This document shows, one piece after another, positions 1-10,670 of a DNA stretch of 64,000 bases (within the stretch, counting starts at the first letter, position 1; each line of letters starts with the position of its first letter). Below the pieces are notes generated by a model. The model had not been told where the DNA came from. It saw nothing but the letters and a program-made list of their open reading frames with translations, and made no database searches. Origin of the DNA: Coptis chinensis (Eukaryota; Streptophyta; Magnoliopsida; Ranunculales; Ranunculaceae); NCBI GenBank assembly GCA_015680905.1, contig CM027377.1, forward strand, positions 60,595,501 through 60,659,500, read 5' to 3'. The translations under genes were made by a program, and so were the position numbers.

Positions 1-830
1 GGTCGGATGGGGTGTAAGGTGCAACCCGATGAGGTTGTATCCTCCACCCTTGCCAAGTCATTTGCGGAAAGATCGAATAATAGAATTGGTGGGTCTCACA
101 ATGTCGTAACTCCCAACCTAGTCCGTGAAAGGGGCACAAAAACAGGGAAGAAACAAAATTATAATACGGCAAACTAATATAGGCATAAGAAGATACTTAT
201 GCCTCATGCTATGGGCTCGTGCTAAACTAGACATTAAGGTCTTAGGAAGGTCATATAGCAGGCATTCCTCAGCTAAAGCAAGGAAAACATCGCAAGTGGC
301 ATCATTCGTGAGAAGAAAAAATGTCACCCCCTAATATGTTTAGCATGATAAAGAACATTACCGTATCACATTAAGGGACAAGCTACCAAGGGCTACATTA
401 TATGTCCCTTGGTCCTCTACACGGAAAATGTCGGACCCATAAGCCTCATGCAAAAAGTCATAAGTGTAGACATGCATATTATCTACCCAATAGCATCATG
501 GGTCTTGTATTTCAGCGGGCATGGCAAGTCCAAGAACAAATGCTAGCAAGAACCATAAGCGGTTCCAAACCACGTGTGTGATCACCTCATGAAACCAAGC
601 ACCATAAGTAGTGCTTTGAAACAAATCTTCGAAAGATTGTTCGGTATCAATGTAGGAGATGTCATCTCAAAATTACGCCGGAATAGCCGTGAATGATCCG
701 AAACTACCCGTGAGAAAACTGGAATTTTTCTGGTCCACGGAAGTCGAGAAATGAAAGTGCGCTTCGATAGCGGGGGGCCTCGAAGTTTTAGAATTCCGTG
801 TTTTTGAGCTGGTCGCGCCATCTTTGAATG
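1..830 (-). pseudogene. Remnant of Athila-type 'putative plant transposon protein' domain (first copy)
   Basis: On the minus strand this stretch translates in broken frames into the same protein as 5697-6520 and 44710-45559. Shared pieces include NDATCDVFLALAE and KTLMSSLARAHSM at 118-327. The upstream part, 582-821, matches the start of the domain but is frameshifted. From established knowledge, this domain (the plant transposon protein / Transposase_32 type) lies downstream of gag-pol in Athila-like elements; its biochemical function is not settled. It is clearly non-functional here. It lies 3' of the ORF at 1782-2387 in element orientation and probably continues beyond the window edge. Confidence 0.6.
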
Positions 831-1781
831 GCGGCTTCTAGGTCCAAGATAAGGGTATGGTCGCTCAAGATGAGGGCGGTCGCTCGACTAAATTTTCAAA
901 AAAATGTGAAGGCGCAGCTCGATGAAGGTATGGCGCTCGGGCGGCTGAAACCGGAGTTTAGATGAAAAAAAGAAAGTAAAACTTGGAGTGGATGGTGCGG
1001 GATGATGGTGGAATGTATTGTGGTTTGTTAGTGTAGAAAGAAGCGGAGTTTATATAGGTTTTGAATTGTTAAAACGAATCGGTAGGTTGCCAAAAAGCTT
1101 TTAAGGCAATTTCGGAAACAATAAAATTTCGAACCGATAACGGAAACAACTCATATTCTTGATTCTATAACAACCCTAATATCTTTCATTAATCTGGATT
1201 TAGACTAGTAACTTCTAAACTCTCTTAGATTTCATCCTACCACCACATCTAATCATAGGTATGCCAATTACGACAATATTCTCAACCTTCACTTCAAAAC
1301 AAACTCTAAAATGGAGGATCTTCTACAAATCATGATATAATAAATAATACCACCCCCAAACAAGTCGGGAAGGTGGGATTAACAATAAAATCCATGCACA
1401 ATTTGAAAAGAACAACATTATATTAAAATTGAAATTCAAACAACATTTAACTACCAAATTCAAAGTTAACTACGGAATTTAACAACGTAACATCCTATCT
1501 ACTAAAAATAATAAAAAACAACATCAAAACGACAAACAAGAAGAAATCTAACTACTCTTCAAGGGAGTGAGGTGGGGGTAAGAATAGGAATTTGAGTGAT
1601 CAAGAATGGAAAAACTAAACACCCCACCCCCAAACAAATTTTTGAAAACAGGTTTGTAAAAATTTGTTTTAAAACGCTGGTCTTTAAAGTCGATTCCTAG
1701 ACTTAAAGTGATATATATGTATTTACATGCAGTTTTCCATATATCAATAATCTAAACAATTGTGGATCTTTCCATAAATAG
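831..1781 (-). other. Noncoding interior of the E1-like element
   Basis: This stretch has no credible coding frame. It is collinear with 6600-7560 of E1, and the bases from about 1320 to 1560 are nearly the same in both. It contains polypurine-like tracts (CCACCCCCAAAC on the plus strand near 1347 and 1621), which recur in the same place in E1 and near 46099. A GC-rich patch (about 800-930) marks the leader of the domain encoded at 1-830, as in the other copies. Confidence 0.6.
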
Positions 1782-2387
1782 TTAACATGGAATGCACCAC
1801 CAAACAGAATCAAGCTCCAAAACTTTCTCTGACTTGAACTTAGTTGAATAAGAAGGTGTCCAAGTGAATGATCGTGAGTAAATGAATGGTTTTGGAAAAT
1901 ACTTGGAATGTGGATAAGTGTTAGAAGAAAAGGGTGGGAAGAAATGAAAAAGTGTCGGTGGCTTATCCTTGGGTGTTACTTCTTCACTTGTTGGTTTTAG
2001 ATAGTTATGAAGCATAGGAGAAACGCCAAGGTCAAGTACAAACTCAATGGTTCTTTGAAAAGGTAGAGGGCGAGGAACATTCGTGATGGAAGGTGAATGA
2101 GTGACATGAGGATGTGAGGTGGGTGAATGGTGTTCAACTAGTGTTCTTAGTTCTATATCATTAGAGGCCTTGAGATATGCAAGACATTCCTCAATAGGTG
2201 GGTAAGAAGAATCACTGGGATAGAGGGCGAAAAATTCATCTTCCGTCATGGCATCAAGAGATGAATGGATGTCAATAGGAGAGAACTCGCGAGGCGGCAA
2301 AGAAGGGTTGCAAAAGAGTAGAAGGAAATCCTCCTTAATGTTATCTACATCTAGGGAGTAGAAATTGTGATCCTTGTCTTCTTCCAT
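1782..2387 (-). CDS. Retroelement hypothetical protein, C-terminal part
   Basis: An open frame of 201 codons on the minus strand. It is acidic and Pro/Ser/Thr-rich. It has no recognised domain, but it parallels the C-terminal half of the ORF at 7570-8334: both share a piece around a Ser-Glu-Glu motif and end near a hydrophobic segment. Here the last part is frameshifted, so the hydrophobic tail is read in another frame and ends early. The start codon lies only about 10 bases inside the end of an LTR, so this is probably a truncated C-terminal piece and not a whole gene. Function unknown. Confidence 0.4.
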   Translation of the reverse strand: MEEDKDHNFYSLDVDNIKEDFLLLFCNPSLPPREFSPIDIHSSLDAMTEDEFFALYPSDSSYPPIEECLAYLKASNDIELRTLVEHHSPTSHPHVTHSPSITNVPRPLPFQRTIEFVLDLGVSPMLHNYLKPTSEEVTPKDKPPTLFHFFPPFSSNTYPHSKYFPKPFIYSRSFTWTPSYSTKFKSEKVLELDSVWWCIPC

Positions 2388-2394
2388 AAGAGGG

Positions 2395-3873
2395 GTATCT
2401 AATCAATTAGATTACTCTAACCTTATTCTTACGGTATCAATAATTTATTTCCTACTCTCACATGTATATTCATGCAATATATAGAGTATGGAATCGTTCC
2501 ACTCTTAACTCTCAAGACTTAAACAAATTCAATTGAACAAACCCAAAGAACAATGGTGAGAGTGATGTGTTATGTGCAATATCTATTCTATGATTATACT
2601 ACGGATTCAATTTATACTAACAAGATATAATAATTCAACTACAGAAATACTAACTAGACTCTATGATAAGGAATTAGGGGGATTGATTCCACCTCGAATC
2701 CAACTTAACAACCTAGCGTAGAATGTTGTATCTCAATTCTCACGCTTCTTACAAATGAGAATTTCGAAGTTCTAATCCCTAGTGTTCGTGGCATTTCTAC
2801 CGAATACTAACTAACTAGCATGTGAGGTCGCCCACCCATTCTCATGGCTTAAACACGACCTTCTAGAGTGGAATAGAATCTACAACCAATTCTATACTAA
2901 CCACTAAGTTTTCATCAAGGCTTCATCAACCCCCTCTAATAGAGGTTTTAGCCTTGAGTCATCAAACTAACATTTCCCATTGAATCTAAACTAAACATAA
3001 TATAAAGATTGAAACTTGCTAAATTTAAACCTTAATAGCAATTACTCATGCAAGAATTATTTCAATCTAATAAAGACAACTATTGAATCTAAGAATTAAA
3101 CTAATTTAAGTAAAGAAATTGAACAAGATTATCAAGAACACTAATTTATTTATCTAATGAAATCAACAACAATAATTTAATACTGAATTTAAGGCAAGAA
3201 TAAAAACTAATTAATTAATCTAAAACTAGATTTAGAACTAAGGTTTAATGGCTACTTTTCTTATTCTAACCTAATTTATTTTCTAACCTAACTATCTACC
3301 ATTAACAAAGAGCTAAGCTTTTGTTTTTATACATCCAGATCCAAAAATCGTGCATGGGCTTGGAGCCATGCTTTGGGCCAGAGAATCAGGCCCAAAACCC
3401 AATTCTTTCAGTCCAAAAAGGCCTCTTCAGCTGCAGTTGGCTTCCACAGACTTTTCGTCAACTTATGCTCCTCTGATTGGGTCAAGACTTGGACCATTGG
3501 AAAGCTCTTTCCGAGCCGGTCGTTTTGACATAAGGTAGGCCCCATTCCGAGGTCTGAGTCCAAAGATATGGTCTTCGGAAGTTCTGTTGACTTTGTGCAC
3601 TGTTTCTGCCTGCGTGGACTTTGACTCTTCATCTTTTGACCGGGCTTTACAGAGGCTTTGTCTTCTTGAATCTTGGCCTTTAATCACAGAACTCCTTAGC
3701 AACCGACCTTTTCTCCTTTATCTCGCTAAAGTGGCACATTTCTGCACATAATGGACTTTGAAGCTGAAATGCATAAAACACGAATCAAGTATTAACTCTT
3801 ACTTATTATTCACATAATTGGTCTAAAAGTATGATTGTTAAGGGGTTAAAACTACAGTTTTGGGCTCTTATCA
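2395..3873 (-). repeat. LTR family A, 3' LTR of E1
   Basis: The left end in element orientation is TGATAAGAGCCCAAAACTG, complementary to plus-strand bases ending at 3873. It is preceded by a purine-rich tract (TGTTTGGGGTGG, complement of 3874-3885), as expected for a 3' LTR. A minus-strand TATAATCA (2591-2598) lies about 30 bases upstream of the position homologous to the tRNA junction in the 5' LTR, a plausible promoter. The other end is not clean: near 2395 the sequence passes into an ORF without the TATCA end seen at 10671, 40483 and 41499. Confidence 0.7.
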
Positions 3874-3911
3874 AACCACCCCAAACAGCATTTTGCTTGT
3901 CCTCAAGCAAA
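3874..3911 (-). promoter_or_regulatory. Polypurine tract plus conserved AGGA-loop hairpin
   Basis: Next to the 3' LTR lies a purine-rich run on the minus strand, the presumed primer for plus-strand DNA synthesis. Seven bases further is a perfect 8-bp stem: TTTGCTTG (3892-3899), loop TCCT (3900-3903), CAAGCAAA (3904-3911). In element sense the loop reads AGGA. Related hairpins sit beside similar tracts at 5471, 12252, 22121, 23744, 38779, 42840 and 44376. The polypurine role follows from position; a role for the hairpin is inference. Confidence 0.6.
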
Positions 3912-3975
3912 TATGAGAAATTAGAATAAGTGACCAAAAAATGGAGTTCTATCTACTCGTTTATTTGAGTCGCGA

Positions 3976-4027
3976 TTGCATTGACCATATGCAACAAGGC
4001 CTTAAACCACTAGGAATTCCCTAGTGG
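3976..4027 (-). other. Pair of conserved stem-loops
   Basis: TTGCAT (3976-3981) can pair with ATGCAA (3989-3994). CCACTAGG (4007-4014) pairs perfectly with CCTAGTGG (4020-4027) across a 5-base loop. The same block recurs at 22216-22267, about 38874-38925 and about 42925-42976, and is among the best conserved parts of the noncoding region. The later copies have one mismatch in the second stem. Confidence 0.5.
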
Positions 4028-5449
4028 ACGAGTTATAACCTCGTGAGAGTTTTTCGATGAAGGTACTCACAAACTTCATCTATACTACAACGACTAAGAA
4101 ATAAAACTATTGTTTCCTCATTCATGTCTCAACTATCTATACATCTCACTAGCAATTGAATAAGAATAACCAAGTAAAAACCTAAACTAATATATGCATA
4201 ATAATCAATCATCTATGATACAAATATATATACTATGAGTAATACTATGAAATGCCTAGCAGGTTAGTTTTCTGAAAAAACTTCGGAATAAGCGTCCTTA
4301 AGTAGGTCCTCACATAAATGTCAAGACAAAACCACTCGATTTTTCCACTCAAGTTTATTTACTCCGATTAATGCGGTGGGCACACTTTACCTTACAATCT
4401 CAATGACAAACAAGGAAGCGAGTCGATCAAACACATCTGCCACTTACTATCACACTAACCTATTCCTAATTGAGCTAGAGGTCTTTATTAGGTGTTGCGG
4501 GGATTAGGAGATGGTTTAAGAAGGAAGGAAATGGATATTCAAAAGGACAAGTCTGAGATAATAGAGTCTTCATATTATGTAACTTAGAGAAAACATTATT
4601 ATTTTCTTTTGCTTCTATACTTTGTTTCCATCCTTAGCCATATTTTTCCTTTTCTTTTCTTTGGCTTTTGACTCCCTTTTATTCTATTTTTGGAGTTTTT
4701 ATTTATTTCTATTTTTTTTTTCTTTCTTGGATGGAAACTTCTTTTCTTTTTCTGAAGCAACTACTAATTTTTGTTTACACAGGTTTTTCTCTTCTTCTTT
4801 CTTCACTCATTCTATTCTCAGACTTATTCTAAATTGGGTAGGTTGATTTATTTTTTTTTTTATTTTTTTTTTTGTTTTTTGTTAATGGGGTAAAGGAATT
4901 GTGGTTTATGGAAGGCTAAAGAAAGGCTCGGAGGGGCTTAACTAGCGGAACATAATTCATAGGTTTGAATTTCTGGCTATATCGATCCAAAAGGGCCTAA
5001 ATTCTCGCTTAGGATATGGCATAGTGATCAAGCAAGTGGGACGTGTGATTTTCTATCCGGATTTTACTTCTCCCTTGTGTCATTTCTCAAATGTTTTCGG
5101 CTCATATAAGGCTTTAGGCTATATTCTCACAGGATTTGTAGAATAAGTACTCTAGCCTAGATTTTGAAACTTTATCGCTAACAATCATAGATACTCATGT
5201 AATATATTTATAGATAGATGCAAAGATTATTACCTACATATTAACCTAAGTTTCTAACAATTATTACGATGCAAAAGCTACATTGAGACTTCTAGATTGT
5301 TAAGAGCATAGAGAAAGAAAACAATACCAATATTCCTAAGTGTATAGCATAAACTTATTTATTTATATTTTTGAAATTTTTAACTTGAAAACAAATGCAT
5401 ATTATACATATCTATATCCTAACAGATGCCTTAATTACACGTGTTTCTA

Positions 5450-5490
5450 TGCCCCCCCCAAACAAGAAGCATGCTTTGTCCTCAAAGCAT
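5450..5490 (-). promoter_or_regulatory. Second polypurine-like tract with hairpin
   Basis: A run of C followed by AAAC on the plus strand (about 5452-5463) is followed by ATGCTTTG (5471-5478), loop TCCT (5479-5482) and CAAAGCAT (5483-5490), a perfect 8-bp stem. The stem bases differ from those at 3892 but the pairing and loop are kept. The position about 1.58 kb from the LTR is matched in E6 (1.63 kb) and E4 (1.54 kb), which suggests an internal, central-PPT-like element. Confidence 0.5.
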
Positions 5491-5696
5491 TTAAATAAAG
5501 AGGGTAGAAAAATACCATGGAAACGCGTGAAATTCTGGAACATCTGCAAAACAAGGTTAGAACATACTAATATAGGAAATAAAAAAACTGACGCAACTCT
5601 ATAAGAGTTCCACCCATTATGGGGTTAACAGAATTAAATTGCTTGGGACATAAGCAGACACTAACTGAAACTAAAAACTTACCTCCACTCCAGCGT

Positions 5697-6520
5697 TTAC
5701 TCGTCATCCTCCTCTTCTATAAAGAAGTGAGGTTCCTTCGCATCCTGCCATGCCATTATAATTTGCCAAGCTTGCCGCCATTTATCATCTACGGATGCTA
5801 ACCTGTTAAAGCGCCACTTGGTGGGATGGGGTGTAAGGTGCAACCCCGATGAGGTTGTATCCTCCACCCTTGCCAAGTCATTGCGACGGAAAGATCGAAT
5901 AATAGAATTGGCGGGTCTCACAATGTCGACCCCAAACCGGTCAGGTGAAGCGGGCACAAAAAAGGGAAGAAACATATCATAATCGGCAAACTACTATAGG
6001 CATAAGAAGATACTTATGCCTCATGCTATTGGTTTGTGCTAAACTAGACATTAAGGTCTTAGGAAGGTCATATAGCGGGCATTCCTCAGCTAAAGCAAGG
6101 AAAACATCGCAAGAAGTGGCATCATTCGCGGAAGAAAAATGTCACCCCCCCTAATATGTTTAGCATGATAAAGAACATTACCGTATCACATTAAGGGACA
6201 AGCTACCAAGGGCTACATTATATGTCCCTTGGTCCTCTACACGAAAATGTAAGCCCATAAGCCTCATGCAAAAGTCATAAGTGTAGACATGCATATTATC
6301 TACCCAATAGCATCATGGGTCTTGTATTTCAATGGGCATGGCAAGTCCAAGAACAAATGCTTGCAAGAACCATAAGCAGTCCGAGCCTACGTGTGTGATC
6401 ACCTCATAAAACCAAGCACCATAAGTAGTGCTTTGAAACAAATCTTGAAAGATTGTTCGGTATCAATGTAGGAGATGTCATCTCAAAATTACGCTCTGGA
6501 ATAGGCTGTGAATGATCCGG
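5697..6520 (-). pseudogene. Athila-type 'putative plant transposon protein' domain, broken
   Basis: Minus-strand frames reproduce the domain seen intact in part at 44710-45559. The piece at 5697-5975 carries the C-terminal end with an acidic tail (EEEDDE). The bases 5820-7480 are collinear with 1-1700 and similar throughout, differing by many small indels. Frameshifts prevent any long product. It is part of E1, downstream of the ORF at 7570-9420. Confidence 0.55.
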
Positions 6521-7569
6521 AAACTACCCGTAGAAAACTGGAATTTTTCTGGTCCACGAGGCGAGCGAGTCGCTCTGAAGTTTTAGAATTCGGTGTTTGG
6601 CTGGTCGCTTCGGCTTTGATGCTGTAGGCGCTTCTAGGTCCAGTAGATGAGGGCGGTCGCTTCGATCATGATGAGGGCGGTCGGCGCTTCGACTAAATTT
6701 TCAAAATGTGTGAAGGCCAGCGCGCTCGAAGGCTTTGAAACCGGAGTTTAGATGAAAAAAAAAAAGTAAAACTTGGAGTGGATGGTGCGGGATGATGGTG
6801 GAATGTATTGTGGTTTGTTAGTGTAGAAAGAAGGGAGTTTATATAGGTTTTGAATTGTTAAAACGAATCGGTAGGTTGCCAAAAGCTTTTAAGGCAATTT
6901 CGGAAACAATAAAATTCCAACCCAAAACGGAAACAATTCATATTCTTGATTCTATAACAACCCTAATATCTTTCATAATGGATTTAGACTAGTAACTTCT
7001 AAACTCTCTTAGATTTCATCCTACCACCACATCTAATCATAGGTATGCCAATTACGACAATATTCTCAACCTTCACTCCAAAACAAACTCTAAAATGGAG
7101 GATCTTCTACAAATCATGATATAATAAATAATACCACCCCAAACAATTAGGGAAGGTGGGATTAACAATAAAATCCATGCACAATTTGAAAAGAACAACA
7201 TTATATTAAAATTGAAATTCAAACAACATTTAACTACCAAATTCAAAGTTAACTACGGAATTTAACAACGTAACATCCTATCTACTAAAAATAATAAAAA
7301 ACAACATCAAAACAACAAACAAGAAGAAATCTAGCTACTCTTCAAGGGAGTGAGGTGGGGATAAGAATAGAATTTGAGTGATCAAGAATGGAAAAACCAA
7401 ACACCCCCCAAACAAATTTTTGAAAACAGGTTTGTAAAAATTTGTTTAAAAACGTCGGGTCTTTTAAAGTCGATTTCGAGACTTAATGTGGGGTCATTTT
7501 ACGTCGATTCCCTAGGATCGCACACCCCCAAACAAGCAAATGGGGGTGGCAGAAAGTGGATGATCGTGG
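6521..7569 (-). other. E1 spacer between ORF and transposon-protein domain
   Basis: No credible gene. The first part (6560-6730) is a GC-rich patch with repeated GCGCTTCGA/GGCGGTCG-type words. The rest is AT-rich and collinear with 831-1700. Several polypurine-like tracts (near 7133, 7404, 7525 on the plus strand) recur here. Confidence 0.5.
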
Positions 7570-9420
7570 TCAACTATAAACAAATAGTCGGAAGAGTTGG
7601 GGGTCTAGCCATAAAAACATGATACTAAATGCACCCCCAAATAGAATAATGTTGTATAATTGGAAGCAAACATGTATGCGAAGGAATGAAAACTTATGCA
7701 TCCTATCAAAGAACATATGCAAACCATCATGTTGTAATTGTTTTAAATAGTTGGAATGACCAAAAAGATGAATTAACGATACTTTAGGCGAGAAGGGAAT
7801 GAAGTGTGGATCATGATGTCTTTCATGAAGCTCAGATAAGGAAAAATAAGACAAACTAGGTTTCTCACTACACTCGGTCAGAGCTTGTCTCTCAATTACC
7901 GGAATGGTGTACTCATGGGATTGTGTGCTAGGCAAATATTCTTCACTGTGAGGGTTGAAAAAATTATAGATGGTCTCTGAGGCAATAGGCTCAAGGGCAA
8001 AATCGAGGTTCCTTTTAAATGGTGGGTGAATGGATGGCTTAGTTGTGGTAGATGGTTGGATTATAGGAGGTGGTAACTCAGGTGGATGGTGGTTGGTTGG
8101 TGGTTCATCGGGTGGTGGATCCTCACATGCTCTTAAGAACTCTACATCTGGCTTAGTTGAATCCACAAGGTTATGGTTTGTGGCTTTATCTTTAAGATTT
8201 TCCTCTATTTCTTCTATTGTTATTTCCTCAGCTGCCAAACTGAATTGAGATTCACATTGCTCTAAAGATGTAACTTCCTCGTTTTCTTGCACATTAACTT
8301 GTTCATGCCTTAGATTTGAATTGTTAATCTCCATGTCCTCACCTTCTTCCTCTAAAACACTACAAGTATCCTCAATGGCCTCATTCGAATGTGTCGAGAC
8401 ATCATCCGGCCCGAGTCGCGGTTTGCAAACTCAAAGGGACGGACATGCTCAACAGAGGGTCCATATTACGAGAATGCCAATAGTTATCAAATTCTTCCTT
8501 CGTCACATCTTTATAAATATCTTCTAAAGTGTAATCATTATATTCATCATCGGTGGATCGGTGGGAAGTTCCTCGGAGACATCGCTCAAGTTTGAGTGGT
8601 CATCCGAAACTAGTCCTAAAGAGTCGATCTACAAGAATTTCCTCATCCAGTGGGGTGTGGAGTTAATATCATGGTTAATGGGAGGGTCTTCGGAAGGTAA
8701 TGGTTCATGAAATGTAGGGTAGGTGTGAACTAGGTTGTTGGGTTAGTTATGGGAATAGTGTCGATCTCGGCATGGTAGAAATGTCCGGCGTGGAGGTGAA
8801 CCTAGTATCTTTAGGTTTTAGGTTTATTTCTGAAGTATTATTTTGTTTTGGGCCATCATTTCATCGAATGTTGTTAGCCGAGGTGAAGCTTGGTGGTGTG
8901 GGTCTGGTTGGTATGGTGTTTGATAGTCATAGTTATTGGCGTTTGAGTGACTTTGGTTGATGTAAATCTTGTGATGGGTTAGGTTAGGAAATTTGAATGG
9001 TGGTTGATTGTTATTGGTGGAATTACATGAATAGTTTGGATGACTAGGAAATTTTTGATTGTATGAGTCACTATAAAAATTTGAAAATTGAGGCTCATAA
9101 TTATTATTATATCCTATAGTAGGCTCGGACTCTTGATATGATGGGCATTGAGAAGCCCAATGGTCGGGACTACCACAACATGAACATGGTGAAGGTTCCC
9201 ATAATAATTACAAGATTGCTCTTGATATGATGGGCATTGGGCCCAATGATCGGGACTACCACAACATGAACATGGTGAAGGGTTCCCATAATAATTACAA
9301 GATTGCTCTTGATATGATGGGCATTGAGAAGCCCAATGGTGGGGACTACCACAAGTATGAACATGGTGAAGGGTTTGCATAATTATCATATGATTGTTGG
9401 TCTACATATTGATATGCCAT
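7570..9420 (-). pseudogene. E1 zinc-knuckle ORF (gag-like) with acidic middle and hydrophobic C-terminus
   Basis: In element sense an ATG at 9420 opens a short Gln/Tyr/Asn-rich segment, followed by tandem CCHC zinc knuckles (9389-9114), an Asn/Ser/Tyr-rich stretch, several stops and frameshifts (9000-8340), then an open frame of 254 codons (8334-7570). That last part is acidic and Pro-rich, and ends in a strongly hydrophobic segment (residues about 222-248). No capsid-type gag domain precedes the knuckles. The knuckles suggest a nucleic-acid-binding, gag-like role (inference). The C-terminal half is related to the ORF at 1782-2387. As it stands it cannot make a full protein. Confidence 0.5.
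9114..9389 (-). repeat. Tandem repeat encoding zinc knuckles
   Basis: A unit of about 90 bp is repeated three times; the marker CTTGATATGATGGGCATTG starts near 9132, 9221 and 9308 (spacing 89 and 87 bp). The middle unit translates to a C-x2-C-x4-H-x4-C-like motif around CCGSPDHWAQC, with one residue missing from the last spacer. The ancestral unit was probably 30 codons; the 89-bp spacing throws the neighbouring copy out of frame. Confidence 0.7.
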
Positions 9421-10655
9421 ATTGGTTTTCAAATATATTATAGGGCAATTAATATGCAACCACAATTCTAAGCATACATTTCTAGATAGGCATGTGGTAT
9501 TTCGTTTTAAGAAAACAAGCCTGATTATACTAGAATTAAAACTCCTCTGACAGAAGAAACAAGGAGTGAAAGAAGGAGTACCTGAATGCCTCCTTGCTTC
9601 GCTTACGAATAGCGTCTTGTATACGCGATTTCAGTGTATTTAACAAGTTAGAAACACTTAATAACTTTAAGGAATAGAAATATGCATTTTCCTATGAAAA
9701 TTGGGCTGTTCGGATGAATTTTCCTTGTAGGGCGCGGGTAGGGCGCGGGTTGGGCGCGGGCGCGCTCAAGGTAAGTTGAAATTACGTTGTTTAAGGGGGT
9801 CGCGCTTCAACATGGGCGCGGGTCGCGCTCCAGGGTTTTCAAGTTTTAGGCCTTTTATCGTACTCCAAAAAATCTGAAATTTTTACAATAATTTTCTAAG
9901 ACGTCTATCAAGTAGCCTGTAAAATTTCAGATCGATCGGAGGTGTGAGAGTCCCTTTACAGCCCTTCAAAGTTTGCGTAACGGTTTTCGGACACAATACA
10001 AACAACCGAATGGTTAACCCATCAAAACAAATCCAAAAATTTCCAAATTTTTACTGGAGACTCCTGAGAGATTCTAGTTGTTCCTGTAAAACGTTTAGAG
10101 CAATTGGAGTTCTACAACCTCTCCTTATTGGATGGTGTTCCAGATATTAAGTGTTTGCAACACTGCAGAAACACACTGGAAACACTCTACTATTTAGGAG
10201 GTCAAAACAAATCAAAACTCATCAAATTTTTTTTACTACAAACTCCTGGATTAGGATAGATACTCCTGTAAAAATTATAGAATTTTTAAAACTCCTTAAG
10301 TAACCTTACTTGTCTGTTTTTCAAGAACATACGGTGTGAAAACTGAAATGCAGTACTGTAAAGATCGTATTTGTTTTACAAGGTAAACCAAGTCTGAAAA
10401 ATCTGAAAATATTCTAGTAAATCAACAACACATTATATATTATGTATGAATATTTTCAGAATTTTCGAAAATTTAGAAATACCTTCACCGTAGTGTTTTT
10501 TCTCTGTGAATCCATGAGCCCTATGCTGAAAACAATTGAGCGGTTCGAAAATTCAAGAAATAAGAATGAAAAATTAAAAGGGTGGGTGGGTAGAGAATGG
10601 GGGATTGCCCCTTGGATTCAAGCAATTGAATTCTTGTCTTGAACGAGATTAAGAT
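9421..10655 (-). other. E1 leader (5' untranslated region)
   Basis: Lies between the primer binding site (10656-10668) and the ATG at 9420. No gene is seen. The part nearest the primer site (about 10540-10650) is nearly the same as the leader of E3 (40499-40580), which confirms the family. It contains a G-rich tract at 9730-9760. A second GC-rich word follows at 9810-9832. Confidence 0.5.
9730..9760 (+). other. Candidate G-quadruplex tract
   Basis: Six runs of three G separated by loops of 2-3 bases (GGGCGCGGG repeated three times with TA and TT between). This satisfies the usual G3 N1-7 pattern on the plus strand, which is the strand matching minus-strand cDNA of E1. The surroundings are AT-rich. 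Folding is inferred from sequence only. Confidence 0.5.
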
Positions 10656-10668
10656 GGCAGCGGCGCCA
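10656..10668 (-). promoter_or_regulatory. Primer binding site, tRNA-Asp type
   Basis: In element sense TGGCGCCGCTGCC starts two bases after the LTR end. It matches the 3' end of plant tRNA-Asp (GUC), CCA included, apart from one base (C for T) compared with the canonical site at 16092-16104. Athila/Tat-lineage elements commonly use this primer (established knowledge). Confidence 0.8.
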
Positions 10669-10670
10669 TT

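Larger units (their letters stand above)
3912..5696 (-). other. Conserved noncoding 3' region of E1
   Basis: No gene is visible. The stretch is collinear with 42860-44600 (E4), and its start also with 22139-23330 (E6) and 38801-39033 (E0). It has two adjacent stem-loops at 3976-4027, a T-rich low-complexity tract at 4600-4880 that yields spurious hydrophobic frames, a conserved segment around 4990-5060, and a second polypurine-like tract with hairpin at 5450-5490. It is the long 3' untranslated region typical of Athila-like elements. Confidence 0.6.

Noticed and set aside
4622-4846. Hydrophobic plus-strand ORF of 74 codons
   Set aside because: It is a T-rich low-complexity tract in noncoding retroelement sequence, repeated at 43560-43690.
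7374-7622. 82-codon plus-strand ORF
   Set aside because: Noncoding spacer of E1, antisense to element direction, not conserved in the copy at 1500-1760.
8030-8248. Gly-rich plus-strand ORF
   Set aside because: Antisense of the Pro-rich part of the E1 ORF.
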